NCBI RefSeq assembly: GCF_009669305.1
Contig: NZ_SADB01000028.1
Location: 1-41,674 of the forward strand
Reading direction: 5' to 3'
DNA length: 41,674 bases
Origin: Ancylomarina sp. 16SWW S1-10-2
GTDB lineage: Bacteria > Bacteroidota > Bacteroidia > Bacteroidales > Marinifilaceae
Shown: positions 16,907 to 25,740 of the stretch, piece after piece
Layout of the letters: each line of letters starts with the position of its first letter
Numbering within the stretch: the first letter of the stretch is position 1
Notes under the pieces: generated by a model
Database searches by the model: none
Told to the model about the DNA's origin: nothing
What the model saw: only the letters and a program-made list of their open reading frames with translations
Made by a program: the position numbers and the translations under genes

Positions 16907-17423
16907 GTTATTTGTTTTGTTCAAAGGTCGAAATAATATTTATATTTTATTCGTTTTAAGCATATTTTGTTTAATTGTATTTTTATTGTTGTCTAACAAT
17001 AATTATTGAAGGGCTTGGGATGGGAAAATATTAATTCAGGTTAATAAATTTTGTAAATCGAGCTGTATCGTTCATTTTTAGAGGGTGTTGTGGGTTGTTT
17101 ACGAAGTTTTAATTCTGATATTTTGAAATATATCTTCACTTCCAAAATAGACATAGTTTGAATTAATTTTTAATTCTTAGTCTAGTTTTTTTTTATTATG
17201 TTTTCATGTGGTGTAGCACAAATTATTTATGGATACAATAAAGCTTTGATTTGGTAAGTAGATCGTTATACTATAATCGGTTTTTCGATAGGTAATTCCA
17301 ATTATGTGGAGTGTATAGGTGATTAATATTCTTGCAATTATCATTAATTGTCAGGAAGTAATAACCATAATGTGTTTTATAGTATTAATGGATTGTTTTT
17401 TTTAAAAATTGATAATCCATAAA
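16907..17423. other. Intergenic, no gene seen
   Basis: About 500 bases of very AT-rich DNA between two minus-strand genes, with frequent stops in all frames. It should hold the promoter of the YhcH-family gene. I can point to no other element. Confidence 0.5.
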
Positions 17424-17458
17424 AAATTGTAGTATAAATTGAAAGATCCCTACAATTT
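17424..17458 (-). terminator. Possible terminator after the STAS-like gene
   Basis: AAATTGTAG and CTACAATTT pair over 9 bases around a 17-base loop. TTT follows on the minus strand. The long loop lowers confidence. Confidence 0.45.
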
Positions 17459-17483
17459 ATTGAAATATAGAATTGTTTTATAG

Positions 17484-17861
17484 TTAGTATCTAATTTGGT
17501 TTAACCATTCTAATGCGGCTTCTTTTGTTGAGAAAAGATTGAATTTGAAATTCGCAGACCTTTTTAACCCTTTGTAAAACATCGAAGTAGCCGTTGAATT
17601 AGGATCGGTTACAATAATAGCTTCTGTTATTGAGTTGTAATTTTCTAGAGTTCTTTCATTTTCGATAGTTATGGTTTGTAAATCGAGAATGGATACGTTG
17701 AAGAAAGATTGCCTTGTATCTGTTATGATTTTTAGATCACGAGGGTATGTTTTATTATTTTTTGTAGACTCAATGTAATCTAAAGCGTCTTGAATTTTTA
17801 GTTCTCCTTCAAATCTAGATTCTAGGATACCTGTCTGTTGGTTAAACTCTGATACAACCAT
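17484..17861 (-). CDS. SpoIIAA/STAS-like hypothetical protein
   Basis: This 125-residue cytosolic protein opens with a two-strand pattern (VVSEFNQQTGILESRFEGEL) and a helix (IQDALDYIESTKN). A strand follows (LKIITDTRQSFFNVS), and it ends in KFNLFSTKEAALEWLNQIRY. That ending is shared by SpoIIAA-like/STAS-like proteins of Bacteroidota. No phosphorylated Ser site can be assigned, and a binding or regulatory role is only inferred from the fold. The gene has no operon partners. Confidence 0.55.
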   Translation of the reverse strand: MVVSEFNQQTGILESRFEGELKIQDALDYIESTKNNKTYPRDLKIITDTRQSFFNVSILDLQTITIENERTLENYNSITEAIIVTDPNSTATSMFYKGLKRSANFKFNLFSTKEAALEWLNQIRY

Positions 17862-18104
17862 TTCCCTCTATTTTAATTCACTTTTAACTCATATCTAAGG
17901 AATGAATTTCATATAAAGAATTAATCCTAATCCGATTTCTTGTTTTTTATCGGTTGATTTTTTTTACATTACCTTCCATTATTAAATGTAATTTACAACC
18001 AATTCAGTTATAATTACTTGGTGATAAAATCAATGATTTTCTCTTTATGTTGAACAAAAGGTAGGAATAAATATCTAAATAGAATGTACAATATCGATAA
18101 ATAA
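17862..18104. other. Intergenic, no gene seen
   Basis: AT-rich spacer between the STAS-like gene start and the pseudouridine synthase terminator. It likely contains the STAS-like gene's promoter. Nothing else is recognised. Confidence 0.5.
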
Positions 18105-18136
18105 ATAACCCAAGTCACAAGCGTGAATTGGGTTAT
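18105..18136 (-). terminator. Intrinsic terminator after the RluA-like gene
   Basis: ATAACCCAA and TTGGGTTAT pair, then one mismatch, then TCAC/GTGA around a 4-base loop. A T-rich tract follows on the minus strand. Confidence 0.65.
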
Positions 18137-18170
18137 CATTTGTTAATAACTAAAATGTGTTGTGATTTCT

Positions 18171-18875
18171 TTATTTTATGAGTTGTTTGAAATAACTAGG
18201 TGTGCTGGCTTCAAAGGTCATTTCTTTATTAGTATGTGGGTGTCTGATTGTTAATTTGGCTGAATGAAGGGCAAGGCGTTTTATGCCTACACTTTTTTCG
18301 CCATAAACCTTGTCTCCAGCAACAGGACAACCTTGTTCATAAAAATGGACCCGAATCTGATTTTTTCGACCTGTAAATAAATGAATATCAATTAAGCTGA
18401 ATCGTTCAGACTCCTTAATTACCTTATAACCTGTTTTTGCAAATTTACCCTTGTCTGCATTTCTAACCGAAAATACACGATGAATACTATTTTCGGCCAA
18501 ATAGGAAGTTATAATGCCTTCTTTTTCACGCATTTTACCTTCTACTACTGCCACATATTTTTTGCTAAAGCTTTGCCATTCATCCTGAAGGAAGAATTTT
18601 GCTTTCTCTGTTTTTGCAAAAACTAGGAGACCAGATGTGTCTTTGTCTAAACGATGTATAATAAAAACTCTATTTTTAGATTTTAAACTTCCTTTTTTCA
18701 CGTACTTAGTTAATATGAAATAGGCTGTTTTTTCTCTTTCACGGGCACTAGCCATGGTCAATAGTCCACTAATCTTATTTACGACAATAATATCCTGATC
18801 TTCGTAAAGAATGGTAAGCCCTTTGGGTTGGTGTTTCGTCGATGGTTTTTTAGTTTTTTTCTTAATTTCTTCCAT
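18171..18875 (-). CDS. RluA-family pseudouridine synthase
   Basis: The 234-residue protein belongs to the RluA family, which isomerises uridine in rRNA or tRNA. The catalytic motif is FIIHRLDKDTSGLLVFAKT, with Asp77. LFTGRKNQIRVHFYEQGCPVAGD and KRLALHSAKLTIRHPHT are the other family signatures. There is no N-terminal S4 domain, only a basic tail (KKKTKKPSTKHQPKG), so it resembles the shorter RluA/TruC-like group. The precise target base cannot be told from sequence alone. Confidence 0.88.
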   Translation of the reverse strand: MEEIKKKTKKPSTKHQPKGLTILYEDQDIIVVNKISGLLTMASAREREKTAYFILTKYVKKGSLKSKNRVFIIHRLDKDTSGLLVFAKTEKAKFFLQDEWQSFSKKYVAVVEGKMREKEGIITSYLAENSIHRVFSVRNADKGKFAKTGYKVIKESERFSLIDIHLFTGRKNQIRVHFYEQGCPVAGDKVYGEKSVGIKRLALHSAKLTIRHPHTNKEMTFEASTPSYFKQLIK

Positions 18876-19351
18876 TATGGGTATTTGATCGCTGACTTTT
18901 TTTGTTGTAATGTTATCTTTTACAAAGATTGCTTATTCAGTTTAATATTTACAAGAATGATTGATGGAATTTTTAATAATAAGGTCGAGAAAGGCTAAAT
19001 TGAATGAGTATAAATAAAATCAATTGAAATATTGGAGAAAATATTTTGTAAAATGTTTTAGGATAAGAGATAATATGTGGGATAGAGTTACGGAAATCGA
19101 AAAAGGGAATTGTTATTGTTTCGAGAATTTTGACTTGCTTTTTAAATGTAGTATTCGTTATAATACAACTAGTAAATTGCAGCATACAAGCTGTGAGGTT
19201 CGGTTTAAATTTATAATTATCAAGATTGGCAAAAGAAATTTAGTTTATAAAAACTAGGTAAATCTATCATCAGATTATTGTTCATTTCGAGAGTATATCT
19301 GGATTTTGTGTTAATAAAGTCTTAATAATAGACCAAAAACTCTTTTTTTTA
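18876..19351. other. Intergenic, no convincing gene
   Basis: This is a divergent promoter region between the pseudouridine synthase and the slyD-like gene. Open frames of about 70-77 codons exist here on both strands. They overlap each other, have biased low-complexity composition and resemble no family, so I leave them out. Confidence 0.5.
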
Positions 19352-19382
19352 TTTGTCAGGCAAAATAAAAAGCTTTTCTTTG
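19352..19382 (+). promoter_or_regulatory. Candidate Bacteroidota-type promoter for slyD
   Basis: TTTG at 19352-19355 and TTTCTTTG at 19375-19382 are separated by 19 bases. This is close to the known Bacteroidota consensus TTTG-N19-TAnnTTTG. It lies 36 bases upstream of the start codon. Confidence 0.5.
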
Positions 19383-19417
19383 TGCAAAAATTTATCAATT
19401 ATTAAAAGATTTAAGTT

Positions 19418-19945
19418 ATGACTATTGCTAAAGATAAAGTTGTATCAGTTATATATGAGCTAAGAACTGAGCTTGATGGTAAGATTGTTGAGAAAGCAGT
19501 TGCTGAAACTCCATTAACATTTCATTGTGGTGCTGGACAAATGTTAGAAAAATTCGAAACAAATCTTATGGGATTATCTGTAGGTTCTGCTTTCGATTTC
19601 AAGTTGGCTACAGAAGAAGCTTATGGTGCTGCTTCAGAAGAGGCTGTTATTGATTTACCAAAGAACATCTTCGAAGTAGAAGGTGAGTTTGATGCTGAAG
19701 TAATTAAAGTAGGAAACGTTGTTCCTATGCAAGATAATTCAGGTCGTCGTATGAACGGTATCGTACTTGAGCTTGGTGAAGAAACTATTAAAATGGACTT
19801 TAATCACCCATTAGCTGGTGACGATTTGTTCTTTAAAGGTGAAGTTATTGAAGTTCGTGATGCAACTAAAGAAGAAATGGATGCTCTTAAAGCTGAAGCT
19901 AACGGATGTGCTCCTGGTGGATGTGGTAACGGATGTTCTTGCTAG
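19418..19945 (+). CDS. slyD: SlyD-like FKBP-type peptidyl-prolyl isomerase
   Basis: SlyD-type proteins speed proline isomerisation, act as chaperones through an inserted IF domain, and bind metals. The 175-residue protein has the FKBP part (VSVIYELRTELDG, PLTFHCGAGQMLEKFETNLMG, EEAYG), an inserted domain near residues 75-125, and the return strand MDFNHPLAGDDLFFKGEV. Its C-terminal tail CAPGGCGNGCSC has four Cys and is a probable nickel/zinc-binding tail, as in SlyD. It is a single gene with a promoter candidate and terminator. SlyD is often linked to hydrogenase nickel supply, but no such genes are nearby. Confidence 0.88.
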   Translation: MTIAKDKVVSVIYELRTELDGKIVEKAVAETPLTFHCGAGQMLEKFETNLMGLSVGSAFDFKLATEEAYGAASEEAVIDLPKNIFEVEGEFDAEVIKVGNVVPMQDNSGRRMNGIVLELGEETIKMDFNHPLAGDDLFFKGEVIEVRDATKEEMDALKAEANGCAPGGCGNGCSC

Positions 19946-19985
19946 TTCGTTAAGAAATAATAGAGTTTTTACTCTATAAAGATAT

Positions 19986-20020
19986 AAGCCCGGAAGTCAC
20001 TGACTTTCGGGCTTTCTTTT
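19986..20020 (+). terminator. Intrinsic terminator after slyD
   Basis: AAGCCCGGAAGTCA and TGACTTTCGGGCTT form a long stem with one G-U pair. TTCTTTT follows. The inner pairs must open to make a loop. Confidence 0.8.
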
Positions 20021-20161
20021 GCCTAAATTTAAATAAGATACTGGTTGGATTTGATTTTTGAAGGACTTAACGACATATGACATAGATTCTCATAATTTTT
20101 AATTCATCATTCTAAAAAAGTAAATTATTGTATATTTAAACCTTAATAAAAAAAATAGAAT

Positions 20162-21475
20162 ATGACAAAGAAGAAGATGCCACTCTATGTAAAAATATTA
20201 ATTGGTATGGGATTAGGCGCAATTGCTGGTCTTGTTGCAGTTCAATTTGGTTGGGATGAGTTTACTTATAATTGGATAAAGCCTTGGGGAGCTATTTTTC
20301 TTAATCTTCTTAAACTGATTGCTGTTCCATTGATTTTTGTGTCGTTGGTTAAAGGTATTTCTAGTCTTTCTAATATAACTAAGCTTTCTCGTATTGGATT
20401 CAAGACGATTTCTCTATATGTGATTTCAACTGTAATTGCAGTGACTTCGGGTTTAATATTAGTGAATACAATTCAACCTGGTAATACTTTTCCCGAAGAA
20501 AAGAAGATCGAACTTCAAGAAAAATACCATAGCACGGTAGATATTAAAAAGGATCAAGCGGCACAAGTTAAAGATGAATCGCCACTTCGATTTATAGTCG
20601 ATATGGTTCCTTCTAACTTTTTTGCAGCAGCCAGCGATAATACTAAGATGTTGCAGATTATCTTCTTTGCCATTCTTTTTGGAATTGCAATGGTCTTATT
20701 GGAGAAGAAGCAGGTTGCTGTGGTTCGAGATTTTTTTGATGGGATAGATGCTATTATTCTTAAGATTATCGATTTGATAATGGCTTTTGCACCCTATGGT
20801 GTCTTTGCTCTTATAGCAGGTTTAATTGTAGATTTCTCTGGCGATATTGATTTGTTTGCCGCTTTAGGTTTATATGCTATTACAGTTATTTTGGGTTTAT
20901 TGGTGATGATTTTTATAATCTATCCGCTTTTCTTGCGTTTGTTTACACCTATTTCGTATCGTGATTTTTATAAAAAGATTAGCCCAGCTCAACTTTTAGC
21001 TTTTTCAACCTCTTCGTCAGCAGCAACTCTTCCAGTTACGCTTGATAGAGCTGAAAATCATTTGGGAATTGCCAACGAAGTTGCGAGTTTTGTTTTACCT
21101 GTAGGTGTAACTATTAATATGGATGGAACAAGTTGTTATCAAGCCATAGCTGCAGTATTTATAGCACAAGTTTTTGGAGTACCTTTAGATATTTACGATC
21201 AATTATTGATTGTGATGACTGCCACTTTGTCTTCTATTGGAACGCCTGGAATACCCGGAGGAAGTATTGTTATGTTGATTATTGTTCTCTCATCGGTAGG
21301 TATACCCATTGAAGGTCTTGCATTGATTTTGGGTATCGATAGACCTTTGGATATGTTGCGAACAGTCGTGAATGTAACTGGCGATACAACCGTCGCTGCA
21401 ATTGTTGCCCAATCTGAAGGCAAATTGAACTACAATCCTAAACTTGTTCCACAAACCGTTGAGGTGAAAAAGTAG
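20162..21475 (+). CDS. Dicarboxylate/amino acid:cation symporter (DAACS family)
   Basis: This inner-membrane carrier takes up glutamate, aspartate or C4-dicarboxylates with Na+ or H+. The 437-residue protein has the family hallmarks: GAIFLNLLKLIAVPLIFVSLV, the serine-rich re-entrant loop FSTSSSAATLPVT, the unwound helix VGVTINMDGTSCYQAIAAVF, SSIGTPGIPGGSIVML, and DRPLDMLRTVVNVTGDTT. Asp in the last motif normally contacts the substrate amino group, which favours an amino acid substrate. A periplasmic loop near residues 112-145 is charged. It is transcribed alone, ending in a terminator. Confidence 0.88.
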   Translation: MTKKKMPLYVKILIGMGLGAIAGLVAVQFGWDEFTYNWIKPWGAIFLNLLKLIAVPLIFVSLVKGISSLSNITKLSRIGFKTISLYVISTVIAVTSGLILVNTIQPGNTFPEEKKIELQEKYHSTVDIKKDQAAQVKDESPLRFIVDMVPSNFFAAASDNTKMLQIIFFAILFGIAMVLLEKKQVAVVRDFFDGIDAIILKIIDLIMAFAPYGVFALIAGLIVDFSGDIDLFAALGLYAITVILGLLVMIFIIYPLFLRLFTPISYRDFYKKISPAQLLAFSTSSSAATLPVTLDRAENHLGIANEVASFVLPVGVTINMDGTSCYQAIAAVFIAQVFGVPLDIYDQLLIVMTATLSSIGTPGIPGGSIVMLIIVLSSVGIPIEGLALILGIDRPLDMLRTVVNVTGDTTVAAIVAQSEGKLNYNPKLVPQTVEVKK

Positions 21476-21523
21476 GAGATAAGCCTTTAAAATTATAAAT
21501 TTAGGACTTTAAATAAATAAACC

Positions 21524-21572
21524 TGACAAGCATGTTCTACATTAGAGTAGACATATTTGTCAAGTTTTTTTT
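21524..21572 (+). terminator. Intrinsic terminator after the symporter gene
   Basis: GACAA...TCTAC pairs with GTAGA...TTGTC with a small internal mismatch. It is followed by a run of eight T. Confidence 0.75.
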
Positions 21573-21588
21573 ATACTAGTATAATTAC

Positions 21589-21610
21589 GAAATCACTTTT
21601 AATCAACGTC
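21589..21610 (-). repeat. Short interspersed repeat, copy b
   Basis: On the minus strand this reads GACGTTGATTAAAAGTGATT, close to the copy after hutU. It lies between the symporter terminator and hisIE. Confidence 0.35.
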
Positions 21611-21659
21611 AGAAATTTATTTATTCTTGTTGTCTATTTATATTGCAAAATAAAGATTC

Positions 21660-21730
21660 GACGCAGATTTTAATGATAAGAATATGATTGAAATAAAAAC
21701 ATCATAATGAGATCATTTTTGATCAGCGTC
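21660..21730. repeat. Inverted pair of GACGCNGAT repeats (copies c and d)
   Basis: The left arm reads GACGCAGATTTTAATGAT on the plus strand. The right arm read on the minus strand is GACGCTGATCAAAAATGATC. The two face outwards over 71 bases and could fold into a cruciform or hairpin. This is the layout of a bacterial interspersed mosaic or REP pair. It is located just downstream of hisIE, where it could also act as the operon's 3' end structure. Confidence 0.45.
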
Positions 21731-21750
21731 ATGATTCTATTCGTTTGGTA

Positions 21751-22368
21751 TTACTTGTGTCTATTTACTAAAACGTCAACAACCTCTTCAAGTTTATAAT
21801 TTTTAGCAGATAATAGAACTAAATAGTGAAACATTAAATCTGCTGCTTCGCCCATAAATAGATCCTTATCATCGTCTTTGGCTTCAATGACTAATTCAAC
21901 AGCTTCTTCACCAACTTTTTGAGCAACTTTGTTTATGCCTTTTTTAAACAGACTTGCTGTGTATGATTTATCCGACAGATTTTTCTTTCTTTCTTCAATA
22001 ACATCCTGCAATTCCAATAGAAAGTCAATATTTGTTCTTCTATTTGTGTCGCCCCAACATGTATCGGTTCCTTTGTGACAAACTGGTCCAACAGGATTAA
22101 CCTTAATAAGTAAGCTGTCTTGGTCACAATCTAAACTCATACTAACAAAGTTTAGAAAGTTGCCGCTAGTTTCTCCCTTGGTCCATAAACGTTCTTTACC
22201 ACGAGAATAAAAGCATACGCGTTTTTCTTCAAGAGTTTTCTCTAAGGATTCTTTGTTCACATAACCTAACATCAAAACTTTTTGAGTTTGAACATCTTGA
22301 ATAATGGCAGGAGCTAGTCCATTGCCTTTTTTAAAATCTATTTGATTGATTAATTCTGTATAATTCAT
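21751..22368 (-). CDS. hisIE: Bifunctional phosphoribosyl-AMP cyclohydrolase / phosphoribosyl-ATP pyrophosphatase
   Basis: Steps 2 and 3 of histidine synthesis are fused in one 205-residue protein. The HisI part (residues 1-105) has MLGYVNKESLEKTLEEKRVC, SLDCDQDSLLIKV and the zinc-binding CHKGTDTCWGD. The HisE part (110-205) has KVGEEAVELVIEAKDDD and EAADLMFHYLVLLSAKN. It is the last gene of the operon, 105 bases after hisF, the largest gap in the unit. No strong terminator is seen downstream apart from the inverted repeat at 21660-21730. Confidence 0.94.
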   Translation of the reverse strand: MNYTELINQIDFKKGNGLAPAIIQDVQTQKVLMLGYVNKESLEKTLEEKRVCFYSRGKERLWTKGETSGNFLNFVSMSLDCDQDSLLIKVNPVGPVCHKGTDTCWGDTNRRTNIDFLLELQDVIEERKKNLSDKSYTASLFKKGINKVAQKVGEEAVELVIEAKDDDKDLFMGEAADLMFHYLVLLSAKNYKLEEVVDVLVNRHK

Positions 22369-22473
22369 AATTGGATTTATTTTTTATTCTTTACGTGATT
22401 TTAATTGTGAACAAGCAAATTAAATGTGCCATTAAAATCTCACACATTTACTTTTTCACTCTTTCTCTTTTGT

Positions 22474-23229
22474 TTATAATCTGACAGGAATATTCTTCTC
22501 CTTTAAAAATTGCTTGAGTTCATGAATTTCTATCTCCTTATAGTGAAATACACTGGCTGCTAATGCAGCATCGGCTTTACCATTAACGAATGTGTCTGCA
22601 AAATCTTGCATGTTTCCAGCACCTCCCGAAGCAATTAGAGGAATGTTAATCATCTGCGAAATTTCAGCAAGTGCTTCATTGGCAAATCCATTTTTTGTTC
22701 CATCGTGATTCATCGATGTAAATAAAATCTCGCCAGCACCACGTTTTTCAGCTTCCTTTAGCCAATCGAAAAGCATAATACCTGTTGGTATTCGTCCGCC
22801 ATTTAAATAAACTTCCCAACCTTTTTCAGTTTCACGTGCATCTACAGCTAAAACGACGCATTGTGAGCCAAATCGATTGGCAAGTTCAGTAATTAATTCT
22901 GGATTTCTTACCGCTGATGAGTTAATGGCAATTTTATCTGCTCCAGCTTTTAAAACTTGAGCAACATCTTCGCTGCTACTGATTCCGCCACCAACGGTGA
23001 AAGGAATATTTAGAACTTGAGCCACTTTCCCAACCATATCGAGTAGGGTTTTACGTTTTTCGTGAGTCGCAGTGATATCTAAAAAAACCAATTCATCTGC
23101 ACCTTTTTCTGCATAAGCTTTAGCCAACTCAACAGGATCGCCAGCATCTTTCAGGTCTACAAAGTTGATGCCTTTTACGGTGCGACCATCTTTAATATCC
23201 AAGCATGGAATAATTCGTTTTGCTAGCAT
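22474..23229 (-). CDS. hisF: Imidazole glycerol phosphate synthase, cyclase subunit
   Basis: HisF uses ammonia from HisH to form IGP and AICAR from PRFAR. The 251-residue TIM barrel has the catalytic Asp11 ([16 protein letters not shown]), the second Asp in [10 protein letters not shown], and the phosphate-binding [11 protein letters not shown] and [12 protein letters not shown]. It starts 2 bases after hisA ends, so the two are translationally linked. AICAR released here feeds purine synthesis. Confidence 0.95.
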   Translation of the reverse strand: MLAKRIIPCLDIKDGRTVKGINFVDLKDAGDPVELAKAYAEKGADELVFLDITATHEKRKTLLDMVGKVAQVLNIPFTVGGGISSSEDVAQVLKAGADKIAINSSAVRNPELITELANRFGSQCVVLAVDARETEKGWEVYLNGGRIPTGIMLFDWLKEAEKRGAGEILFTSMNHDGTKNGFANEALAEISQMINIPLIASGGAGNMQDFADTFVNGKADAALAASVFHYKEIEIHELKQFLKEKNIPVRL

Positions 23230-23231
23230 GG

Positions 23232-23963
23232 CTATTTTATAAATTCGTTAACTAAATCTTCTACTTTAATTCTATTTTCGTAGATAGCCTTTCCAATAAT
23301 AACTCCAGTGCAATTTTTTTGGTTTAAAGCTCTAACATCTTCTATGCAAGAAACGCCACCACTAGCAATAAGCTCAATTTCTGGAAATTGTTTCAATATA
23401 GATTTATAAAGCTCAATTGCAGGACCTTGTAACATGCCATCTTTCGAAATATCAGTGCAAATTACTCTTCTGATTCCTTTTTTCATATACTTTTTAAGAA
23501 AAGCGAAGAGTTCAATACCTGAATCTTTTTCCCATCCAGAGGTGGCAATAAAGCCATTTTTAACATCGGCACCCAAAATAATTTGTTCTGGACCATATTT
23601 TTCTAAACAAATATCAAAAAGTTCAGGATCTGATACGGCTAAACTGCCCAGTGTAATTTGGTCAGCTCCCGATTTAAATGCTAAATCAATATCGTCCTTA
23701 GATTTTAATCCGCCACCAAAATCTATTTTAAGATTTGTGTTTTTACTTATTTCATTTAAAACAGGTGCATTGCAAATATGTTTTGATCTGGCACCCTCCA
23801 AATCGACTAAGTGTAATAGTTTGATACCTGCTTTCTCAAATGCTTTCGCCACATTTAAAGGATTGGAATCGTATATAATTTTCGTATCGTAATCTCCCTT
23901 ACTCAACCGTACACATTGGCCTCCAATGGTATCGATAGCTGGAATAATTTCTATATTTGTCAT
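23232..23963 (-). CDS. hisA: Phosphoribosylformimino-AICAR ribotide isomerase
   Basis: HisA performs the Amadori rearrangement of ProFAR to PRFAR. The 243-residue TIM barrel has Asp11 in [20 protein letters not shown], the second catalytic Asp in [15 protein letters not shown], and phosphate-binding [11 protein letters not shown] and [11 protein letters not shown]. It begins 2 bases after hisH and ends 2 bases before hisF, a tight hisH-A-F block. Confidence 0.95.
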   Translation of the reverse strand: MTNIEIIPAIDTIGGQCVRLSKGDYDTKIIYDSNPLNVAKAFEKAGIKLLHLVDLEGARSKHICNAPVLNEISKNTNLKIDFGGGLKSKDDIDLAFKSGADQITLGSLAVSDPELFDICLEKYGPEQIILGADVKNGFIATSGWEKDSGIELFAFLKKYMKKGIRRVICTDISKDGMLQGPAIELYKSILKQFPEIELIASGGVSCIEDVRALNQKNCTGVIIGKAIYENRIKVEDLVNEFIK

Positions 23964-23965
23964 CC

Positions 23966-24556
23966 TTATAGATTTATAAAATTGCTTAAAATTTCCTGAC
24001 CAATATCTCCTGATTTTTCTGGGTGAAACTGGCAGGCATAAAAATTATCTTTCTGAAGACTTGCTGAAAATGGTCTGATATAGTTGGTCTCAGAAGTTGT
24101 GTATTTGTTTACAGGAACATAATAGGAGTGGACAAAATAGACGAAGTCATTGTTTTTAATACCTTTAAATAAATCTCCGTTTAGTTGATTTAACTGATTC
24201 CACCCCATATGAGGCACCTTGTCTTCAGCTGGAAATTTTAAGGTTTCAACAGGAAATATGTCCAATCCTTTTGTATTACCTTCTTCTGAACTGGCACACA
24301 TTAATTGCATGCCTAAGCAAACACCTAATACAGGCTGTTTTAATTGAGGAATCAATTTATCCAAACCATTTTTCTTAAGCGCATTCATTGCCCAAGCAGC
24401 TTCACCAACTCCTGGAAATATGACTTTGTCTGCATGTTTAATTGTAGCCTCACAATTTGAAATTTCTGCTGATACGCCTAGTCGCTCAAGTGCATACTTT
24501 ACAGACTGAATGTTACCAGCTTCGTAGTTGATGATAACTATATTTTGTTTGGTCAT
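23966..24556 (-). CDS. hisH: Imidazole glycerol phosphate synthase, glutaminase subunit
   Basis: HisH frees ammonia from glutamine for HisF. The 196-residue class I glutamine amidotransferase has Cys80 in PVLGVCLGMQLMC and the His178/Glu180 pair in ACQFHPEKSG. It also has NYEAGNIQSVKYAL at the start and VIFPGVGEAAWAM for the oxyanion strand. It lies 9 bases downstream of hisB. Confidence 0.95.
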   Translation of the reverse strand: MTKQNIVIINYEAGNIQSVKYALERLGVSAEISNCEATIKHADKVIFPGVGEAAWAMNALKKNGLDKLIPQLKQPVLGVCLGMQLMCASSEEGNTKGLDIFPVETLKFPAEDKVPHMGWNQLNQLNGDLFKGIKNNDFVYFVHSYYVPVNKYTTSETNYIRPFSASLQKDNFYACQFHPEKSGDIGQEILSNFINL

Positions 24557-24565
24557 GTCTATATT

Positions 24566-25705
24566 TTATAAAAGTCCCTTGGTCGAGGGTAGTTGTAAAT
24601 TGTTCACATCACGTTTTATGGCCATACGAATGGCTCGTGCAAAGGCTTTAAAAATACCTTCTATCTTGTGGTGTTCATTTGAGCCTTCTGCCTTAATGTT
24701 TAGATTACATAAGGCTGCATTACTGAACGATTTAAAAAAGTGAGAGAACATTTCAGTTGGCATATCTCCAACCATTTCTCGTTTAAAATCTGCTTCCCAA
24801 ACGAGTTCGTTTCTGCCTCCAAAATCGAGAGCAACCTGCGCTAAACAATCATCCATAGGTAAACAAAATCCGTAACGTTCTAAACCAAGTTTATCTCCCA
24901 ATGCTATTTTGAAGGCTTCGCCTAAGGCAATACCTGTATCTTCGATGCAGTGGTGTTCATCAACGTTTAAATCACCTACAGTGGTTACAGATAAGTTAAT
25001 ACCAGAATGTTTTAAAATTTGTTCAAGCATGTGATCAAAGAAGCCTAATCCTGTACTGATTTTTCCTTGGCTAGTTCCATCCAAATCTAATTCTACCTTA
25101 ATCTGTGTTTCCAGTGTATTTCTTTCTACTACAGCGGTTCGTTCACTTAAGCGTAAAAATTTATAAATATCTGCCCACGATGTTGTTCTAAGTGCAATTC
25201 TGTCAGCTAATTCTTTATCATCGTTCAAAGTACTGTCATTTGCATCGACGAAAATAGCTTTAGAATTTAGATTTTTAGCTAACTCAACATCTGTCCATCT
25301 ATCGCCAATTACAAATGAGTTTTCTAAATCATACTCATCCGAAAAGTATTGTTCTAAAAGGGCAGTTCCTGGTTTACGAGTTGGAGCATTGTCTTTTGGG
25401 AATGTTTTGTCTATAATAATATCATTGAATGAGATTCCTTCATTTTCTAGAGCTTGCATCATTTTATTTTGAGCAGGCCAAAAGTCAGCTTCCGGGAAAG
25501 AATCTGTTCCCAAACCGTCTTGATTGGTAACCATAACCAATTCGAAATTGAGCTGAGAAGCAATTTTGCTTAAGTTTTGAAAAACACCAGGGTAAAATTC
25601 CAGCTTTTCTAGACTATCCACTTGAAAATCGACTGGTGGCTCTATAATAAGCGTACCATCTCTATCGATAAAAAGAACTTTCGTTTTTTGTGATGTATTT
25701 TGCAT
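24566..25705 (-). CDS. hisB: Bifunctional histidinol phosphatase / imidazoleglycerol-phosphate dehydratase
   Basis: The 379-residue protein fuses two histidine pathway steps, as in enterobacteria. An N-terminal HAD phosphatase (residues 1-165) has the nucleophile motif FIDRDGTLI (Asp14, Asp16), VTNQDGLG and [14 protein letters not shown]. The C-terminal dehydratase (from about residue 188) has [33 protein letters not shown] and [16 protein letters not shown], whose His pairs bind the catalytic manganese ions. It lies 35 bases after hisC. Confidence 0.95.
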   Translation of the reverse strand: MQNTSQKTKVLFIDRDGTLIIEPPVDFQVDSLEKLEFYPGVFQNLSKIASQLNFELVMVTNQDGLGTDSFPEADFWPAQNKMMQALENEGISFNDIIIDKTFPKDNAPTRKPGTALLEQYFSDEYDLENSFVIGDRWTDVELAKNLNSKAIFVDANDSTLNDDKELADRIALRTTSWADIYKFLRLSERTAVVERNTLETQIKVELDLDGTSQGKISTGLGFFDHMLEQILKHSGINLSVTTVGDLNVDEHHCIEDTGIALGEAFKIALGDKLGLERYGFCLPMDDCLAQVALDFGGRNELVWEADFKREMVGDMPTEMFSHFFKSFSNAALCNLNIKAEGSNEHHKIEGIFKAFARAIRMAIKRDVNNLQLPSTKGLL

Positions 25706-25740
25706 GAATTGATTTATTTTTTGGTTGAATAGTTAGCGTT

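Noticed and set aside
16907-16924. Upstream TTG start of the YhcH-family gene
   Set aside because: It is a weak start six codons ahead of an ATG. MVIDKIENSHLY is the better N-terminus.
19024-19257. 77-codon plus-strand open frame
   Set aside because: It overlaps a minus-strand frame of similar length, has irregular composition and no family match. It lies in the promoter region of slyD.
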